Shown here: in pieces, positions 7,200 to 16,501 of the stretch
Layout of the letters: each line of letters begins with the position of its first letter
Position numbering within the stretch: the stretch's first letter is position 1
Assembly: GCA_000802095.1 (NCBI GenBank)
Contig: JUEB01000009.1
Location: 1 to 64,000, forward strand
From: Peptococcaceae bacterium BICA1-7
Lineage (GTDB): Bacteria > Bacillota > Desulfotomaculia > Desulfotomaculales > Desulfocucumaceae
Direction: 5' to 3'
Length of the DNA: 64,000 nucleotides
The notes under the pieces: model-generated
Seen by the model: only the letters and a program-made list of their open reading frames with translations
Database searches by the model: none
What the model was told of the DNA's origin: nothing
Made by a program: the position numbers and the translations under genes

Positions 7200-9395
7200 A
7201 TGGTTGTGTTTTTTATGCTAAAACCCTACAGCAACGGATGGGATCACATTATAGACGAACTGAAACTGCTGGATTTAAAAATAAATATTCTTTTGCCACA
7301 ATCATCGAAAGGTGAAAATCCGTATGATCAGTTCAGAGGACTGGTCATACCAGAGGAAGAAATAGATTTACTTTTAAACAGCTCTTTAAATGAGAAGGCG
7401 GATAATCCTGAAACCATGAAGTTGCTGGAGCAATTTTCCAGGCTTCAGTCACATATTCACGACAGGCGCCTTCTAAGCGCAGACAGTGGAGTATTTTTAC
7501 CGCTTTTGTACCTGACAGGCATTTTTAATCTTTCTGCTTTCGAGGAAAAATGTATTGTCATATGCCTGGCTGTAGAACTGGACCGCAAATATGAAAAGTT
7601 GTACGCCTATCTGCAGGACGATGTAACCCAGAAGCATCCCACCATAGACCTGGCCATGAAAATTCTTTGCGCCAGCCCGGAGGAAAAGCTGGCCGCAAGA
7701 ATGTCCTTCTCCGCCAAAGGAAAGCTCAACAGATTTTTTTTAAAAAAAGATGAAAGCAACTCTTCGTCCTCCTATCTGTCAAAGGCACTGATGCTTGACG
7801 AGCGCATCATGAACTTTATTCTAAACCCCGGTCAGTCCGATGACTCCATCAGCCCCTACGCCCAATTTATTAATCCCACGGAATACACTGCACCCCTGCT
7901 TATGGGGCAGGAAATTCAGGATCGAATAAGAAAATTCGCGGAAACAAATTACGGCAATAATGCCGAGGAAAGTAAAAGCATTGTCTTTTACCTCTCCGGA
8001 CCGTCAGGAGCAGGCAAAAAACTTCATTCCAGGCATTTTTGCCGTTATTTCAACCAATCATTAATGACCATCGATTTGGCAAGGGCTGTGGAGTCCCGGG
8101 AATCCTTCTCCCGTCTGCTGGAGAAAGTCGGCAGGGAGGCAATTCTGCAGCAGGTTGTGCTTTGCTTTGACAATTACAGTGCATTGCTGAAGGAGGATGA
8201 TACCACCCGTGAAAAACAAAAAGAGCTGTTTGAAATAATAAAAATATTCTCCGGTATTGTTTTTTTGCTGTCAGAAAGCCCCTGGAAGCCGGCGGATTTT
8301 TCCAGAGATCACATTGTAATTGACATTAACCTGAGCATACCTCGGGAGTCTGAGCGAAAAATGTTATGGGAAAGCCTATCCGGAGACTACCGTTTTGAGA
8401 ACGGGGTTGACCCGGGAGCTCTGGCCAGTAAATTCCGCTTTACTCCAGGGCAAATAAAGGATGCTTTAAATACGGCCCAAAACATGTCCAACTGGAATAA
8501 CGCCGGGGATGATCACATTAAGATTGAGGATCTGTACAGTGCTTGCTATATTCAGGCCCAGCATAAACTTGAAAAGAGAGCAACCCGTATAAAGCCCAAA
8601 TACACCTGGGAGGATGTTATACTCCCTCCCGGTCAAAAAGAACTGCTTCACAATGCGTGCAACCAGATGAAATTCCGTCATGTGGTTTATGGGGAGTGGG
8701 GCTTCGATCGGAAGCTTTCTTACGGCAAGGGCTTAAGCATGCTGTTTTCCGGCCCTCCGGGAACTGGCAAAACAATGTCTGCCCAGGTGGTGGCCCTGGA
8801 ATTGTATATGGAGCTGTATAAAATAGACCTTTCCCAGGTGGTAAGCAAATATATAGGGGAAACGGAAAAAAACCTGCAGCTTATTTTTCGCGAGGCTGAG
8901 CTAAGCAATGCTATCTTATTTTTTGACGAAACCGACGCGCTTTTCGGAAAGCGATCCGAGGTAAAGGACTCCCATGACCGCTACGCCAATATTGAAACGG
9001 CATTTCTTCTACAAAAGATGGAGGAGTATGACGGCATAACCATAATGGCCACCAACTTCAGGCAGAACATAGACGATGCCTTCATGCGCAGAATCAGCTT
9101 TGTAATAGAATTTCCCTTTCCCAACGCCGAGTACAGGCAAAAAATATGGAGGTCAATGTTTCCTCCGGAAGCGCCCCTGGCTTCAGATATAGACTTTGGT
9201 TTCATTGCCGAAAAATTCGAAATAGCCGGTGGCAACATTAAAAACATCGCGTTGTCTGCGGCATTTCTGGCCGCCGAGAATTCCGAATCCATCTGCATGA
9301 AGCACATAATCAAGGCTGCCAGACATGAGCTGCAAAAAACAGGAAAAATACTTTTAAAAGAAGACCTGGGCGAATACTATAATTTAATTTTATAG
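7200..9395 (+). CDS. eCIS AAA+ ATPase (Afp15/Pvc15-like)
   Basis: The 731-residue protein has an alpha-helical N-terminal region with the conserved FLPLLYLTGIFNLSAFEEKCIVICLA block, then two AAA+ modules. The first (about residues 230-400) has a degenerate Walker A, GPSGAGKK, with Lys where Ser or Thr is expected, and is probably inactive. The second (about residues 470-700) has an intact Walker A GPPGTGKT near residue 518, Walker B ILFFDETDALFG and a FRQNIDDAFMRRI arginine-finger region. Homologues are required for assembly of Afp/PVC-type particles. Unlike Afp15 it is divergent from the structural genes. An ATG at 7215 is an alternative start; neither has a strong ribosome binding site. Confidence 0.9.
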   Translation: MVVFFMLKPYSNGWDHIIDELKLLDLKINILLPQSSKGENPYDQFRGLVIPEEEIDLLLNSSLNEKADNPETMKLLEQFSRLQSHIHDRRLLSADSGVFLPLLYLTGIFNLSAFEEKCIVICLAVELDRKYEKLYAYLQDDVTQKHPTIDLAMKILCASPEEKLAARMSFSAKGKLNRFFLKKDESNSSSSYLSKALMLDERIMNFILNPGQSDDSISPYAQFINPTEYTAPLLMGQEIQDRIRKFAETNYGNNAEESKSIVFYLSGPSGAGKKLHSRHFCRYFNQSLMTIDLARAVESRESFSRLLEKVGREAILQQVVLCFDNYSALLKEDDTTREKQKELFEIIKIFSGIVFLLSESPWKPADFSRDHIVIDINLSIPRESERKMLWESLSGDYRFENGVDPGALASKFRFTPGQIKDALNTAQNMSNWNNAGDDHIKIEDLYSACYIQAQHKLEKRATRIKPKYTWEDVILPPGQKELLHNACNQMKFRHVVYGEWGFDRKLSYGKGLSMLFSGPPGTGKTMSAQVVALELYMELYKIDLSQVVSKYIGETEKNLQLIFREAELSNAILFFDETDALFGKRSEVKDSHDRYANIETAFLLQKMEEYDGITIMATNFRQNIDDAFMRRISFVIEFPFPNAEYRQKIWRSMFPPEAPLASDIDFGFIAEKFEIAGGNIKNIALSAAFLAAENSESICMKHIIKAARHELQKTGKILLKEDLGEYYNLIL

Positions 9396-9579
9396 CCCGC
9401 TGAATTCTAGGTTTCTATGAAATATTAAAACTTAATATCCTAAAAATCACTTTGTCAAACAGCACAAATACTATTTACTCTGTTTCATTACTATTTCTAG
9501 TTGTTTAAAAATATTTTAACCAGGAAAAGATGAAGTTTGATAGAATAGAATTTGTCATTTATAAAAAGGAGGTATACGC
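9396..9579 (+). promoter_or_regulatory. AT-rich spacer upstream of pspC-like gene
   Basis: A plausible -10 element TAGAAT lies near 9541-9546. The spacer ends with AAAAAGGAGG before a TTG start. I see no terminator hairpin after the ATPase gene. Confidence 0.3.
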
Positions 9580-9771
9580 TTGAGTAAAAAGCTTATGAGG
9601 TCAGCCAGACATCGTATGATAGCCGGAATATGCGGGGGGTTGGCGGATTACTTCGGCTGGGACCCCACCCTGGTGCGGCTGGCTTTTGTGGTGATATCCA
9701 TTTTTTCAGCAGCCTTCCCCGGCATTCTGGTTTACATAATCGCCTGGTTTATTATTCCTGAAGAATTCTAG
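9580..9771 (+). CDS. PspC domain protein
   Basis: This 63-residue protein is a stand-alone PspC domain. It starts with SARHRMIAGICGGLADYFGWDPTLVRLAFVV and continues into one hydrophobic segment ending IIAWFIIPEE, all diagnostic of the family. PspC domains sit in the cytoplasmic membrane and act in envelope-stress signalling; in Gram-positive bacteria small single-domain versions are common and mostly uncharacterised. The TTG start at 9580 is fixed by AAAAGGAGG six bases upstream. It is alone between the eCIS ATPase and the convergent kdpE-like gene. A link to injection-system stress is possible but only positional. Confidence 0.9.
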   Translation: MSKKLMRSARHRMIAGICGGLADYFGWDPTLVRLAFVVISIFSAAFPGILVYIIAWFIIPEEF

Positions 9772-9816
9772 AGCTGATTAATATCACTCTACATAAGAAA
9801 TGGTTAATTCACAAAC

Positions 9817-9835
9817 ACTTTCGCAGTACGAAAGT
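9817..9835. terminator. small hairpin between convergent genes
   Basis: ACTTTCG and CGAAAGT form a 7-bp stem with loop CAGTA between the convergent pspC-like and kdpE-like genes. There is no clear U-run, so it is only a candidate terminator. Confidence 0.35.
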
Positions 9836-9876
9836 TGAGTTATATTATGTAAACATGTTCTTCCCTGCCCTGGGCT

Positions 9877-10557
9877 CTAGAGCAGCCGGTATCCTATTCC
9901 AGGCTCGGTTATTATATGCCGGGGGCGTGAAGGGTCGGCTTCAAGCTTACGGCGAAGCTGCCCCATATATACCCTGAGGTAGTGAACATCATTTTCATAG
10001 GACGGTCCCCACACTGTACGAAGAAGATACTTGTGTGTAAGCACTTTCCCGGCACAAATGGCAAGATTTTTTACCAGATCGTATTCAGTGGGAGACAGTT
10101 TTAATTCCTTCTCCTTAACAGTAACCCTTCGGTGGGCCAGATCAATGACCAGATCATCAAACTTAAGCACCGGCTCATTCTCTACTCCTGCCATATGCCT
10201 TAAGGCTGCTCTTATTCGCGCTAAAAGCTCCCCCGTACCGAATGGCTTGGTAAGGTAATCGTCAGCCCCGGCATCCAGGGCTATAATTTTATCATTTTCC
10301 TGCTGACGGGCTGAAAGAATAATAATGGGAGTCTTTGTCCATTCCCGCAGCCTGTTAATCACTTCCAGACCGTCCATGTCCGGCAGTCCCAGGTCAAGTA
10401 TTACAATGTCCGGCTTGTAGGAACCCACCAGGCCCAAGGCCTCCTGGCCCGTGGTGGCCTCAGCGACCTCAAAGCCGTGGCTGGTCAGTGTTACCCCCAA
10501 TAGCTTTAAAATCTGCACCTCATCGTCAACAACAAGGATACGCACTTTATTCTTCAT
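9877..10557 (-). CDS. kdpE: OmpR-family response regulator, KdpE-like
   Basis: The 226-residue protein has a receiver domain (ILVVDDEVQILKLL, phospho-acceptor Asp in IVILDLGLPDMDG, conserved Lys in LTKPFG) and a C-terminal winged helix (SPTEYDLVKNLA, HKYLLRTVWG, YLRVYMGQLRRKLE, EPGIGYRL), a close match to KdpE. KdpE activates potassium uptake genes when phosphorylated by KdpD. The ATG at 10557 is chosen because AAGGGG lies six bases upstream; it overlaps the end of the kinase gene by 11 bases, indicating coupled translation. No kdpFABC genes are in the window; the obvious target is the divergent kimA-like gene. Confidence 0.85.
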   Translation of the reverse strand: MKNKVRILVVDDEVQILKLLGVTLTSHGFEVAEATTGQEALGLVGSYKPDIVILDLGLPDMDGLEVINRLREWTKTPIIILSARQQENDKIIALDAGADDYLTKPFGTGELLARIRAALRHMAGVENEPVLKFDDLVIDLAHRRVTVKEKELKLSPTEYDLVKNLAICAGKVLTHKYLLRTVWGPSYENDVHYLRVYMGQLRRKLEADPSRPRHIITEPGIGYRLL

Positions 10558-12211
10558 ACACATCCCCTTCGCCACCGATAACTTTATTCGGATTTTCATC
10601 CTCCATAGGAAGTGTAAATGTTATTACTGTACCCCCTGCGGGATTGTTCTCCGCCCAAATTTTTCCCTTGTGAGCCTCGATAAATCCCTTGCAAATTGCA
10701 AGGCCCAGTCCGGTGCCACTGACAAGACGGGGTGATCTAAGCCTGCAAAACTTATCGAAAATCTTCTCCATATCCCCGTGAGGAATATTCTGCCCCTGGT
10801 CGGCCACCGAGATAGTTACCTCTGCGCCCTTGCTTAGGGCAGAAATTAATATCTCAGTTCCAGGCACTGAGTATTTTAACGCATTGTCAATCAGATTCAC
10901 AAGGACTTGTTCAATCAATATAATATCAGCCTTTATTAGAGGCAAATCCTGCTGAATGTCAATTTTCAAAGGACGATTCGCCAGGGAGTATTCCATCCTG
11001 CCCAGAGCAATACCTATAATTTCTTGTATATCAGACCATTCTTTTTTTAACTGAAGAACTCCGCTCTCCAGTCTTGCCATGTCCAGAAGGTTGCTTACAA
11101 AGCGATCCATACGTAAGGCTCCCATCTGGATATTTGTTAACAGCTCCTGGCGAACCTTCGGGGTATAGACATCATCGCTTTCCAGAAGCCCTGTTACAGC
11201 TCCTATTATTGACGACAGAGGAGTTCGGAAATCGTGGGAAAGTGAGCTAAATAAAGCTGTGCGTAAACGTTCCGACTGGGCCAGCATTTCTGATGACTTT
11301 GCCTGCTCCGCCAGCCGGGCCCTGGTTACCGCCATTGCTGCGAGACTCGAGAACGCTTCCAGCAACCTTAACTGCTCCGGCTGAAAATAAATTTCAGGGC
11401 TGCTGGAATGAACTCCAAGAACTCCTTGCACACAGTCATCAGTTATAAGCGGCAGATATAGTCCTTCCGAGGTCCCCAGGGTATCGGTTCCCCTGCCGGC
11501 TCTTTTCCCCCGGTCAAAAACCCATTCAGCTACCAAACTTTCACTGTCAATAATAAAACTGTCCTCTTTCGGCGCTGAGCTGGCAACCATTACCAATTTT
11601 CCCTTATTATCCGGCAACAGCAATACAACCTTACCTTCAGCAATTTCGGCTACTTTATTGACAATACTTTCAGCCACCCTGTCCAGCTCCGGTACTGCGG
11701 CAATATCCCGGCTTAACGAATACAGTGCGGACATCCTTGCCTCACGTCGCCCCGCACTTATTACCTGCTGCTGCACACGGGTTGACAGATTTCCGGTAAA
11801 AAAAGCTACCAGCAGGAAAATAGTAAAGCTAATGAGGTACCTTATGTCGGGAATGGCAAATTTGAAGGCTGGGTGAACGAAAAAAAAATCAAATGTCAAT
11901 ACACCCAGAGCTGCGGAAGTAACCGCGGGACCTGTTCCCCATTTGGCAGCGCTGAAAAGTATAGGCAGCAGCAAGATCATGGCCACATTGGGCAGGCCCA
12001 GCACAGGAATTAGCAGCCCGGCAATAACGGTTACCATAAACATTAGCAGCAGAGCCAAAAGGTATGAAAATAGGGATATCTTCAAAAGCACGTCTATGCC
12101 CTCAGCCAGCTTTTCCTTTGCTGTTTTAAGCAAGGACTGTCTTTTTCCTGAAACTGCCTCCTGACCGGGAGTTACTGCATCGTAGGAATACTTCCCTTTT
12201 TCCCTGCTCAT
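10547..12211 (-). CDS. KdpD-like sensor histidine kinase lacking the N-terminal KdpD/Usp domains
   Basis: The protein (about 554 residues from ATG 12211) starts with a short cytoplasmic tail followed by four close membrane segments of the KdpD DUF4118 type. It continues with a GAF-like domain (MSALYSLSRDIAAVPEL onward), a dimerisation H-box (SLSHDFRTPLSSIIGA) and a catalytic domain with DNALKYS, GTGLGLAI motifs. Full KdpD is about 900 residues, with an N-terminal Walker/Usp domain that senses potassium or c-di-AMP; this domain is missing, so input must differ. AGGTGA precedes ATG 12211; an in-frame TTG at 12247 has no such site. The gene overlaps the regulator and is divergent from the kimA-like gene. 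Confidence 0.85.
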   Translation of the reverse strand: MSREKGKYSYDAVTPGQEAVSGKRQSLLKTAKEKLAEGIDVLLKISLFSYLLALLLMFMVTVIAGLLIPVLGLPNVAMILLLPILFSAAKWGTGPAVTSAALGVLTFDFFFVHPAFKFAIPDIRYLISFTIFLLVAFFTGNLSTRVQQQVISAGRREARMSALYSLSRDIAAVPELDRVAESIVNKVAEIAEGKVVLLLPDNKGKLVMVASSAPKEDSFIIDSESLVAEWVFDRGKRAGRGTDTLGTSEGLYLPLITDDCVQGVLGVHSSSPEIYFQPEQLRLLEAFSSLAAMAVTRARLAEQAKSSEMLAQSERLRTALFSSLSHDFRTPLSSIIGAVTGLLESDDVYTPKVRQELLTNIQMGALRMDRFVSNLLDMARLESGVLQLKKEWSDIQEIIGIALGRMEYSLANRPLKIDIQQDLPLIKADIILIEQVLVNLIDNALKYSVPGTEILISALSKGAEVTISVADQGQNIPHGDMEKIFDKFCRLRSPRLVSGTGLGLAICKGFIEAHKGKIWAENNPAGGTVITFTLPMEDENPNKVIGGEGDVYEE

Positions 12212-12247
12212 AATTCTATAATCACCTGTCTTGTAGATTAACTCCAA

Positions 12248-12464
12248 ACCAGTATTCCCAGACTATACTTCACTATTTTCAACATTTGGTCCATTCCTCC
12301 TTTATTTGTCCGGAAGACTTTTGGTCATTACAGCACAGAGGGCTTCAACCACAAAAAAAACCTAAAAATAAAATAAAAATTGCTAATAAGGGATGTTTAC
12401 CTGCCAGGTATATTTGCTAAAATTGCGCTAATGATCTTATACATCAAAATAAAGGCGGTTAAAA
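12248..12464. promoter_or_regulatory. divergent spacer between kdpD-like and kimA-like genes
   Basis: The 217-base spacer must carry promoters in both directions and is the natural place for a KdpE operator. I looked for a ydaO-type c-di-AMP riboswitch as found before Bacillus kimA and do not see one. Confidence 0.4.
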
Positions 12465-14351
12465 ATGTTTGGCAGAATAGGACGCCGTATTCTTGGGTCG
12501 AAGCTTGCCTCAAATCAGCTGGGTAATGAAAAATTCAGTGTTTTCTGGGGACTTCCCATACTGGCAAGCGATGCCATTTCCTCTGTGGCTTACGCCGTTG
12601 ATGAAATATTGTGGGCTTTGATACCTGCAATAGGCCTTCTTTCATATCTCTGGGTACCTGAAATAGCCGGAGTAATTATTTTCCTGCTTCTTGTATTGAC
12701 AATTTCATATCGTCAAATTGTTGACGCCTACCCCGGAGGGGGCGGAGCCTATATAGTCGCCAAGGAAAACCTTAAAACTATATACGGTTTGATTGTGGGG
12801 GCTTCACTATCCGTAGATTATGTACTTACCGTGGCCGTCAGTATCAGTGCCGGATCAGCCGCTATAATATCAGCATTTCCCAGTCTTTATCATTACAGGG
12901 TGGAGATTGCCATAGCCATTATTTTTTTGATGGTTATAGGAAATCTCAGGGGTATAAGGGAATCCTCAAGGTGGTTCAGCCTCCCCACCTATGCTTTTAT
13001 GGCCACAATGGTGACTTTGATAATAGCAGGTATTATCAAGGGCGGAAATAACACTGCCGGTTTACCTCCCTCACAAATATCAGATGTAACTTTCGGCACT
13101 CAGGCTGTAACCATATTTTTGCTTCTAAGGGCTTTCTCTTCCGGGTGTGCAGCAGTAACCGGAGTAGAGGCAATAGCGGATGCTGCTCCCAATTTTAAAG
13201 CTCCGCCGGAAAAAAACGCAAAGCTAGCGTATATACTGCTGGCAGTCTCAGTGTTAATTACTTTCGGCGGAATTGCCTATCTGAGCACCATTTATCACCC
13301 CGTACCCAGCGCTCAGCAAACTGTTATCAGTCAGATTGCCACAGATGTGTTCGGCAGGGGCTTAATGTACTACCTGATACAGGGAACCACGGCAATTCTT
13401 TTAGCCATGGCCGCAAATACGGCTTTTGCGGGATTTCCCACAATGATCTCTATTATAGCCCGGGATGGCTATGCCCCAAGGCAGTTTACCTTGCGGGGGC
13501 ACAGGCTTAACTATTCTAATGGTATAATAGTCCTGGGCTTAATGGCCATACTGCTCATCATTATTTTCCAGGGAGACACACACTCGCTTATTCCCCTATA
13601 CGCCGTGGGAGTGTTTACCTCTTTTACCCTGGCCCAGTTTGGAATGCTGTCCCGGTGGCTTCGCCAGAAGCCCAAAGGCTGGCGGCATAAAGCCCTTATA
13701 AACGGAATCGGAGCGGTAATAACCTTACTTACAGTAATAATTATTGGAGTGGAAAAATTCAGCGCCGGAGCCTGGATAGTAATGTTAATAATACCGATAT
13801 TAGTGGCATTGATGCTTAAAGTGAAGAACCATTATGTTTCCATTGCCAAGCAGCTTGACATACCTAATGAAAGACTGGGAAGCGTTTCTCTTACAGCCAG
13901 ATACAAACATCATTTCATTGTGCCTATTTCAAGCTTGAACGGATCGGTTATCCTGGCCTTGAGATATGCAAGAAGCCTTACCCCCAATGTGATTGCCTTT
14001 CACGTTGAAACATACGAGGGAGGAGCTGACAAGCTAAGAAAAAAGTGGTCGCAGCTTGACACAGATGTCCCCCTGGTGATAAGATTTTCACCCTACCGGG
14101 AAATTATCGGGCCTCTTGCCGAGTATATAGATTCGGAAGAGCATGAATCCAAGCCGGGTGACATGATTACGGTTCTGCTTCCCCAATTTATAGTATCTAA
14201 GGGATGGGAGATGTTATTACACAACAATACCAGTGTTTTTATCGCCAATGCTCTGTTTGACAGAAGACACGTTATATTAGCCGTTTTACCCTTTTATCTG
14301 GAGGACCTGCCGGGTAATAAAAAACAAAATAATTCCAACGGAAAAAATTGA
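12465..14351 (+). CDS. kimA: KimA-like potassium importer (APC superfamily)
   Basis: The 628-residue protein matches Bacillus subtilis KimA (YdaO) along its length as I remember it: SDAISSVAYAVDEIL, the YPGGGGAYIVAKENL helix break, SLSVDYVLTVAVSISAG, FSSGCAAVTGVEAI and NTAFAGFPTMISIIARDGY. About twelve membrane segments occupy residues 30-460, followed by a cytoplasmic Usp-like domain (HFIVPISSLNGSVILAL onward). KimA is a proton-coupled high-affinity potassium importer inhibited by c-di-AMP. The position, divergent from a KdpDE-like system, supports a role in potassium supply. The alternative is a general amino-acid permease, less likely given the C-terminal domain. Confidence 0.85.
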   Translation: MFGRIGRRILGSKLASNQLGNEKFSVFWGLPILASDAISSVAYAVDEILWALIPAIGLLSYLWVPEIAGVIIFLLLVLTISYRQIVDAYPGGGGAYIVAKENLKTIYGLIVGASLSVDYVLTVAVSISAGSAAIISAFPSLYHYRVEIAIAIIFLMVIGNLRGIRESSRWFSLPTYAFMATMVTLIIAGIIKGGNNTAGLPPSQISDVTFGTQAVTIFLLLRAFSSGCAAVTGVEAIADAAPNFKAPPEKNAKLAYILLAVSVLITFGGIAYLSTIYHPVPSAQQTVISQIATDVFGRGLMYYLIQGTTAILLAMAANTAFAGFPTMISIIARDGYAPRQFTLRGHRLNYSNGIIVLGLMAILLIIIFQGDTHSLIPLYAVGVFTSFTLAQFGMLSRWLRQKPKGWRHKALINGIGAVITLLTVIIIGVEKFSAGAWIVMLIIPILVALMLKVKNHYVSIAKQLDIPNERLGSVSLTARYKHHFIVPISSLNGSVILALRYARSLTPNVIAFHVETYEGGADKLRKKWSQLDTDVPLVIRFSPYREIIGPLAEYIDSEEHESKPGDMITVLLPQFIVSKGWEMLLHNNTSVFIANALFDRRHVILAVLPFYLEDLPGNKKQNNSNGKN

Positions 14352-14417
14352 ATCGGGAGCGATTATAATATACAGGTCTTTGAAAAACATTTTTTTATTA
14401 ATGCAGGGATATTTAGG

Positions 14418-16001
14418 ATGGAAGGACGGCACACAACTATGGGCTTTCATGTATTAATAGCGCTGTTCCCGATACTATTGATTGTTTACTTAATGGTAAA
14501 AAAACAATTAGCGGCGGATATAAGCGGAATGGCAGGTTGGCTTTTAACAATACTTACAGCTTTTTTTATTTTTAACACCAGTCTTGAAGTAACCCTTCGC
14601 TCCAGTCTGGCCGGATTAATATCATCTTTCCCTGTTTCAATTATGGTTTTGTCTTCCATTTTTCAGATTACCTTTATGCAGGCCACAGGAGCTCTGCAAA
14701 GAATTGTCGTTTTTATAAAAACACTGGCGCCAACAGATAAGGCTGCTCAAATAATGCTGTTAAACGTTGGCGCAGGCACCCTCCTGGTATCGATTGGAGC
14801 AACCCCGGTGTCAATTTTGCCGCCAATACTGATAGCTCTGGGCTATTCCACATTCGTTGCCGTAGCTTTACCGGCCATTGGCTTTGATGCATTATGTACC
14901 TTTGCACTGCTAGGCGCTCCCCTGGTAGTTTTTGCAGATTTAACCGGTACTCCTCTTGTTGAGTCTGCCCGGGTGTTTGCAAAGTTTTTGCCTGTCATCT
15001 CAACATTAATAGGCTTTGGCATGCTCTGGATTGTGGGACGTTTTAAATTCATAAAAGAAGGGTTCATCCCCTGTATCCTTGCAGGTGTAACCAACGGAGG
15101 AGTAGCTATAGCCATCAGCAACATACCTGCATTTAATTCTGCTGTAGTACTAACAGGTGTTATTGCCGGGATCTGCACCATCCTGGTAATATTGGCCTAT
15201 TTGATAGTAACTGGAAAGCCGGTGATTGACAGAGCAAATTTAACCCCGGAGGACATCAAAACAGAAAGTCAGATGTCCTTAGTTACTGCTCTTTCTCCCT
15301 GGCTGATACTAATATCAATACTGTTGATTATTAATTTCTACCAGCCGCTTTTAACCTATCTGTTTAAAACCCTCTCCATGCCAGTCTCCATAATTCCCGG
15401 ACAGGTTATTAAAACCAGGATGCTCTGGAACGCATATACATGGGTGTTTGTTAGCACATTTCTTGCGGCACTGTTTATCCGCACTTCTCGTGCCACCATC
15501 AAGGAAATTTGGACTAAATGGGCACAGCGAGCACCCCGCCCAACAATAGCGGCGGCGGTATTTTTTGCAATTGCATTTGTAATGAATAACTCGGGAATGC
15601 AAATCACCGGGGGTACATGGCAGGTATCTGACCCCGGAGTAAATATGATTGCTGTTTTAGCCCAGGCATCTACAAACACTTTCGGTACGTTTTATCCGTT
15701 TATAAGCAGCTTTTTAGGCCTTTTTGGAGGGTTTGTAAGCGGAAGCGAGGCTTCCACCATTGCAATGTTTACAAAATATCACATTTTAACCTCGAAAATT
15801 CTTAACGTAGACGCTCTGGTTGTTATAGCTGCTACTGCCATCGGTGGCGGGCTGGCAAGTGTAATCTCTCCTGCTAAATTACAAAACGCTGCCGCTACTA
15901 TTGATGCCGTTGGAATGGAAAGTCAAGTTATTAAAACTACATTCATAATCTCCCTTCTTCTTACTACAGTTTCAGGTTTTATGGCTATGCTGATTATTTA
16001 A
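14418..16001 (+). CDS. lctP: L-lactate permease
   Basis: The 527-residue, very hydrophobic protein has the LctP/LldP signatures: LRSSLAGLISSFPVSIMV, the GATPVSILPPILIALGY loop, GFDALCTFALLGAPLVVFADL and SSFLGLFGGFVSGSEASTIAMF near the C-terminus. It would import lactate or glycolate with protons. In a lactate-using anaerobe it would supply carbon and electrons. An in-frame ATG at 14439 (MGFHVLIALFPIL) is a possible alternative start; AGGGA lies about nine bases before 14418. A hairpin follows at 16071. It is about 65 bases after the kimA-like gene, so co-transcription is possible. Confidence 0.93.
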   Translation: MEGRHTTMGFHVLIALFPILLIVYLMVKKQLAADISGMAGWLLTILTAFFIFNTSLEVTLRSSLAGLISSFPVSIMVLSSIFQITFMQATGALQRIVVFIKTLAPTDKAAQIMLLNVGAGTLLVSIGATPVSILPPILIALGYSTFVAVALPAIGFDALCTFALLGAPLVVFADLTGTPLVESARVFAKFLPVISTLIGFGMLWIVGRFKFIKEGFIPCILAGVTNGGVAIAISNIPAFNSAVVLTGVIAGICTILVILAYLIVTGKPVIDRANLTPEDIKTESQMSLVTALSPWLILISILLIINFYQPLLTYLFKTLSMPVSIIPGQVIKTRMLWNAYTWVFVSTFLAALFIRTSRATIKEIWTKWAQRAPRPTIAAAVFFAIAFVMNNSGMQITGGTWQVSDPGVNMIAVLAQASTNTFGTFYPFISSFLGLFGGFVSGSEASTIAMFTKYHILTSKILNVDALVVIAATAIGGGLASVISPAKLQNAAATIDAVGMESQVIKTTFIISLLLTTVSGFMAMLII

Positions 16002-16501
16002 AAAATTATTTAAGGTTAATCCATGTACCGCCAGGACACACTGTCAAGATCAACTCCTATGGCTTCCACTACACTAAGACCGGCCTGCAGCCGGTCTTTA
16101 GTGTACCTTCACGTCATTTGATCCACATATATAGATTATCGTTATAAGTTTTAATTTACCATTACCCTGGTTGATCCTCTGTGAAAATTACTGGTCCACC
16201 AAACCATCCACCCGAATGACAAAAAGCTTCGGGTCATCTCCTTAAAATCAAATACTTTTTTTCACTACTTAAAGAATGGCTAATTTATTAATATGCTAAG
16301 ATTTAGAGTTATCCTTCTAAGCTCTTCTGACATATTTTTTATTAAATTTTTATCCCTACAAAAGTGTCCAAGGAGGTAGTATTATATTTCTCAAAGGTAA
16401 TGACAATTATTTCACAAATCAATCCGGCCAGGTAGATGTGTGACAAAATGAAGCATTGTCAAGGAGGTGGTGACAAAACCACTTAAAGGGGGTGAAATCA
16501 T
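16002..16501 (+). other. 500-base non-coding stretch with hairpins
   Basis: The stretch holds the hairpin at 16071-16104, a second one with arms ACCCGAA and TTCGGGT around 16207-16232, and near 16466-16482 a short GTGGT/ACCAC stem just before the ribosome binding site of the next gene. A 12-codon leader-like ATG frame lies at about 16448. I see no gene or known riboswitch here. Confidence 0.5.
16071..16104 (+). terminator. strong hairpin after lctP
   Basis: Arms ACACTAAGACCGGC and GCCGGTCTTTAGTGT pair with loop CTGCA and a single bulged base. No U-run follows, so termination would be imperfect; it may instead stabilise the lctP transcript. Confidence 0.55.

Noticed and set aside
12248-12464. 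c-di-AMP (ydaO) riboswitch before the kimA-like gene
   Set aside because: No long structured leader or conserved motif words are visible; the 217-base region also must serve the divergent kinase gene.
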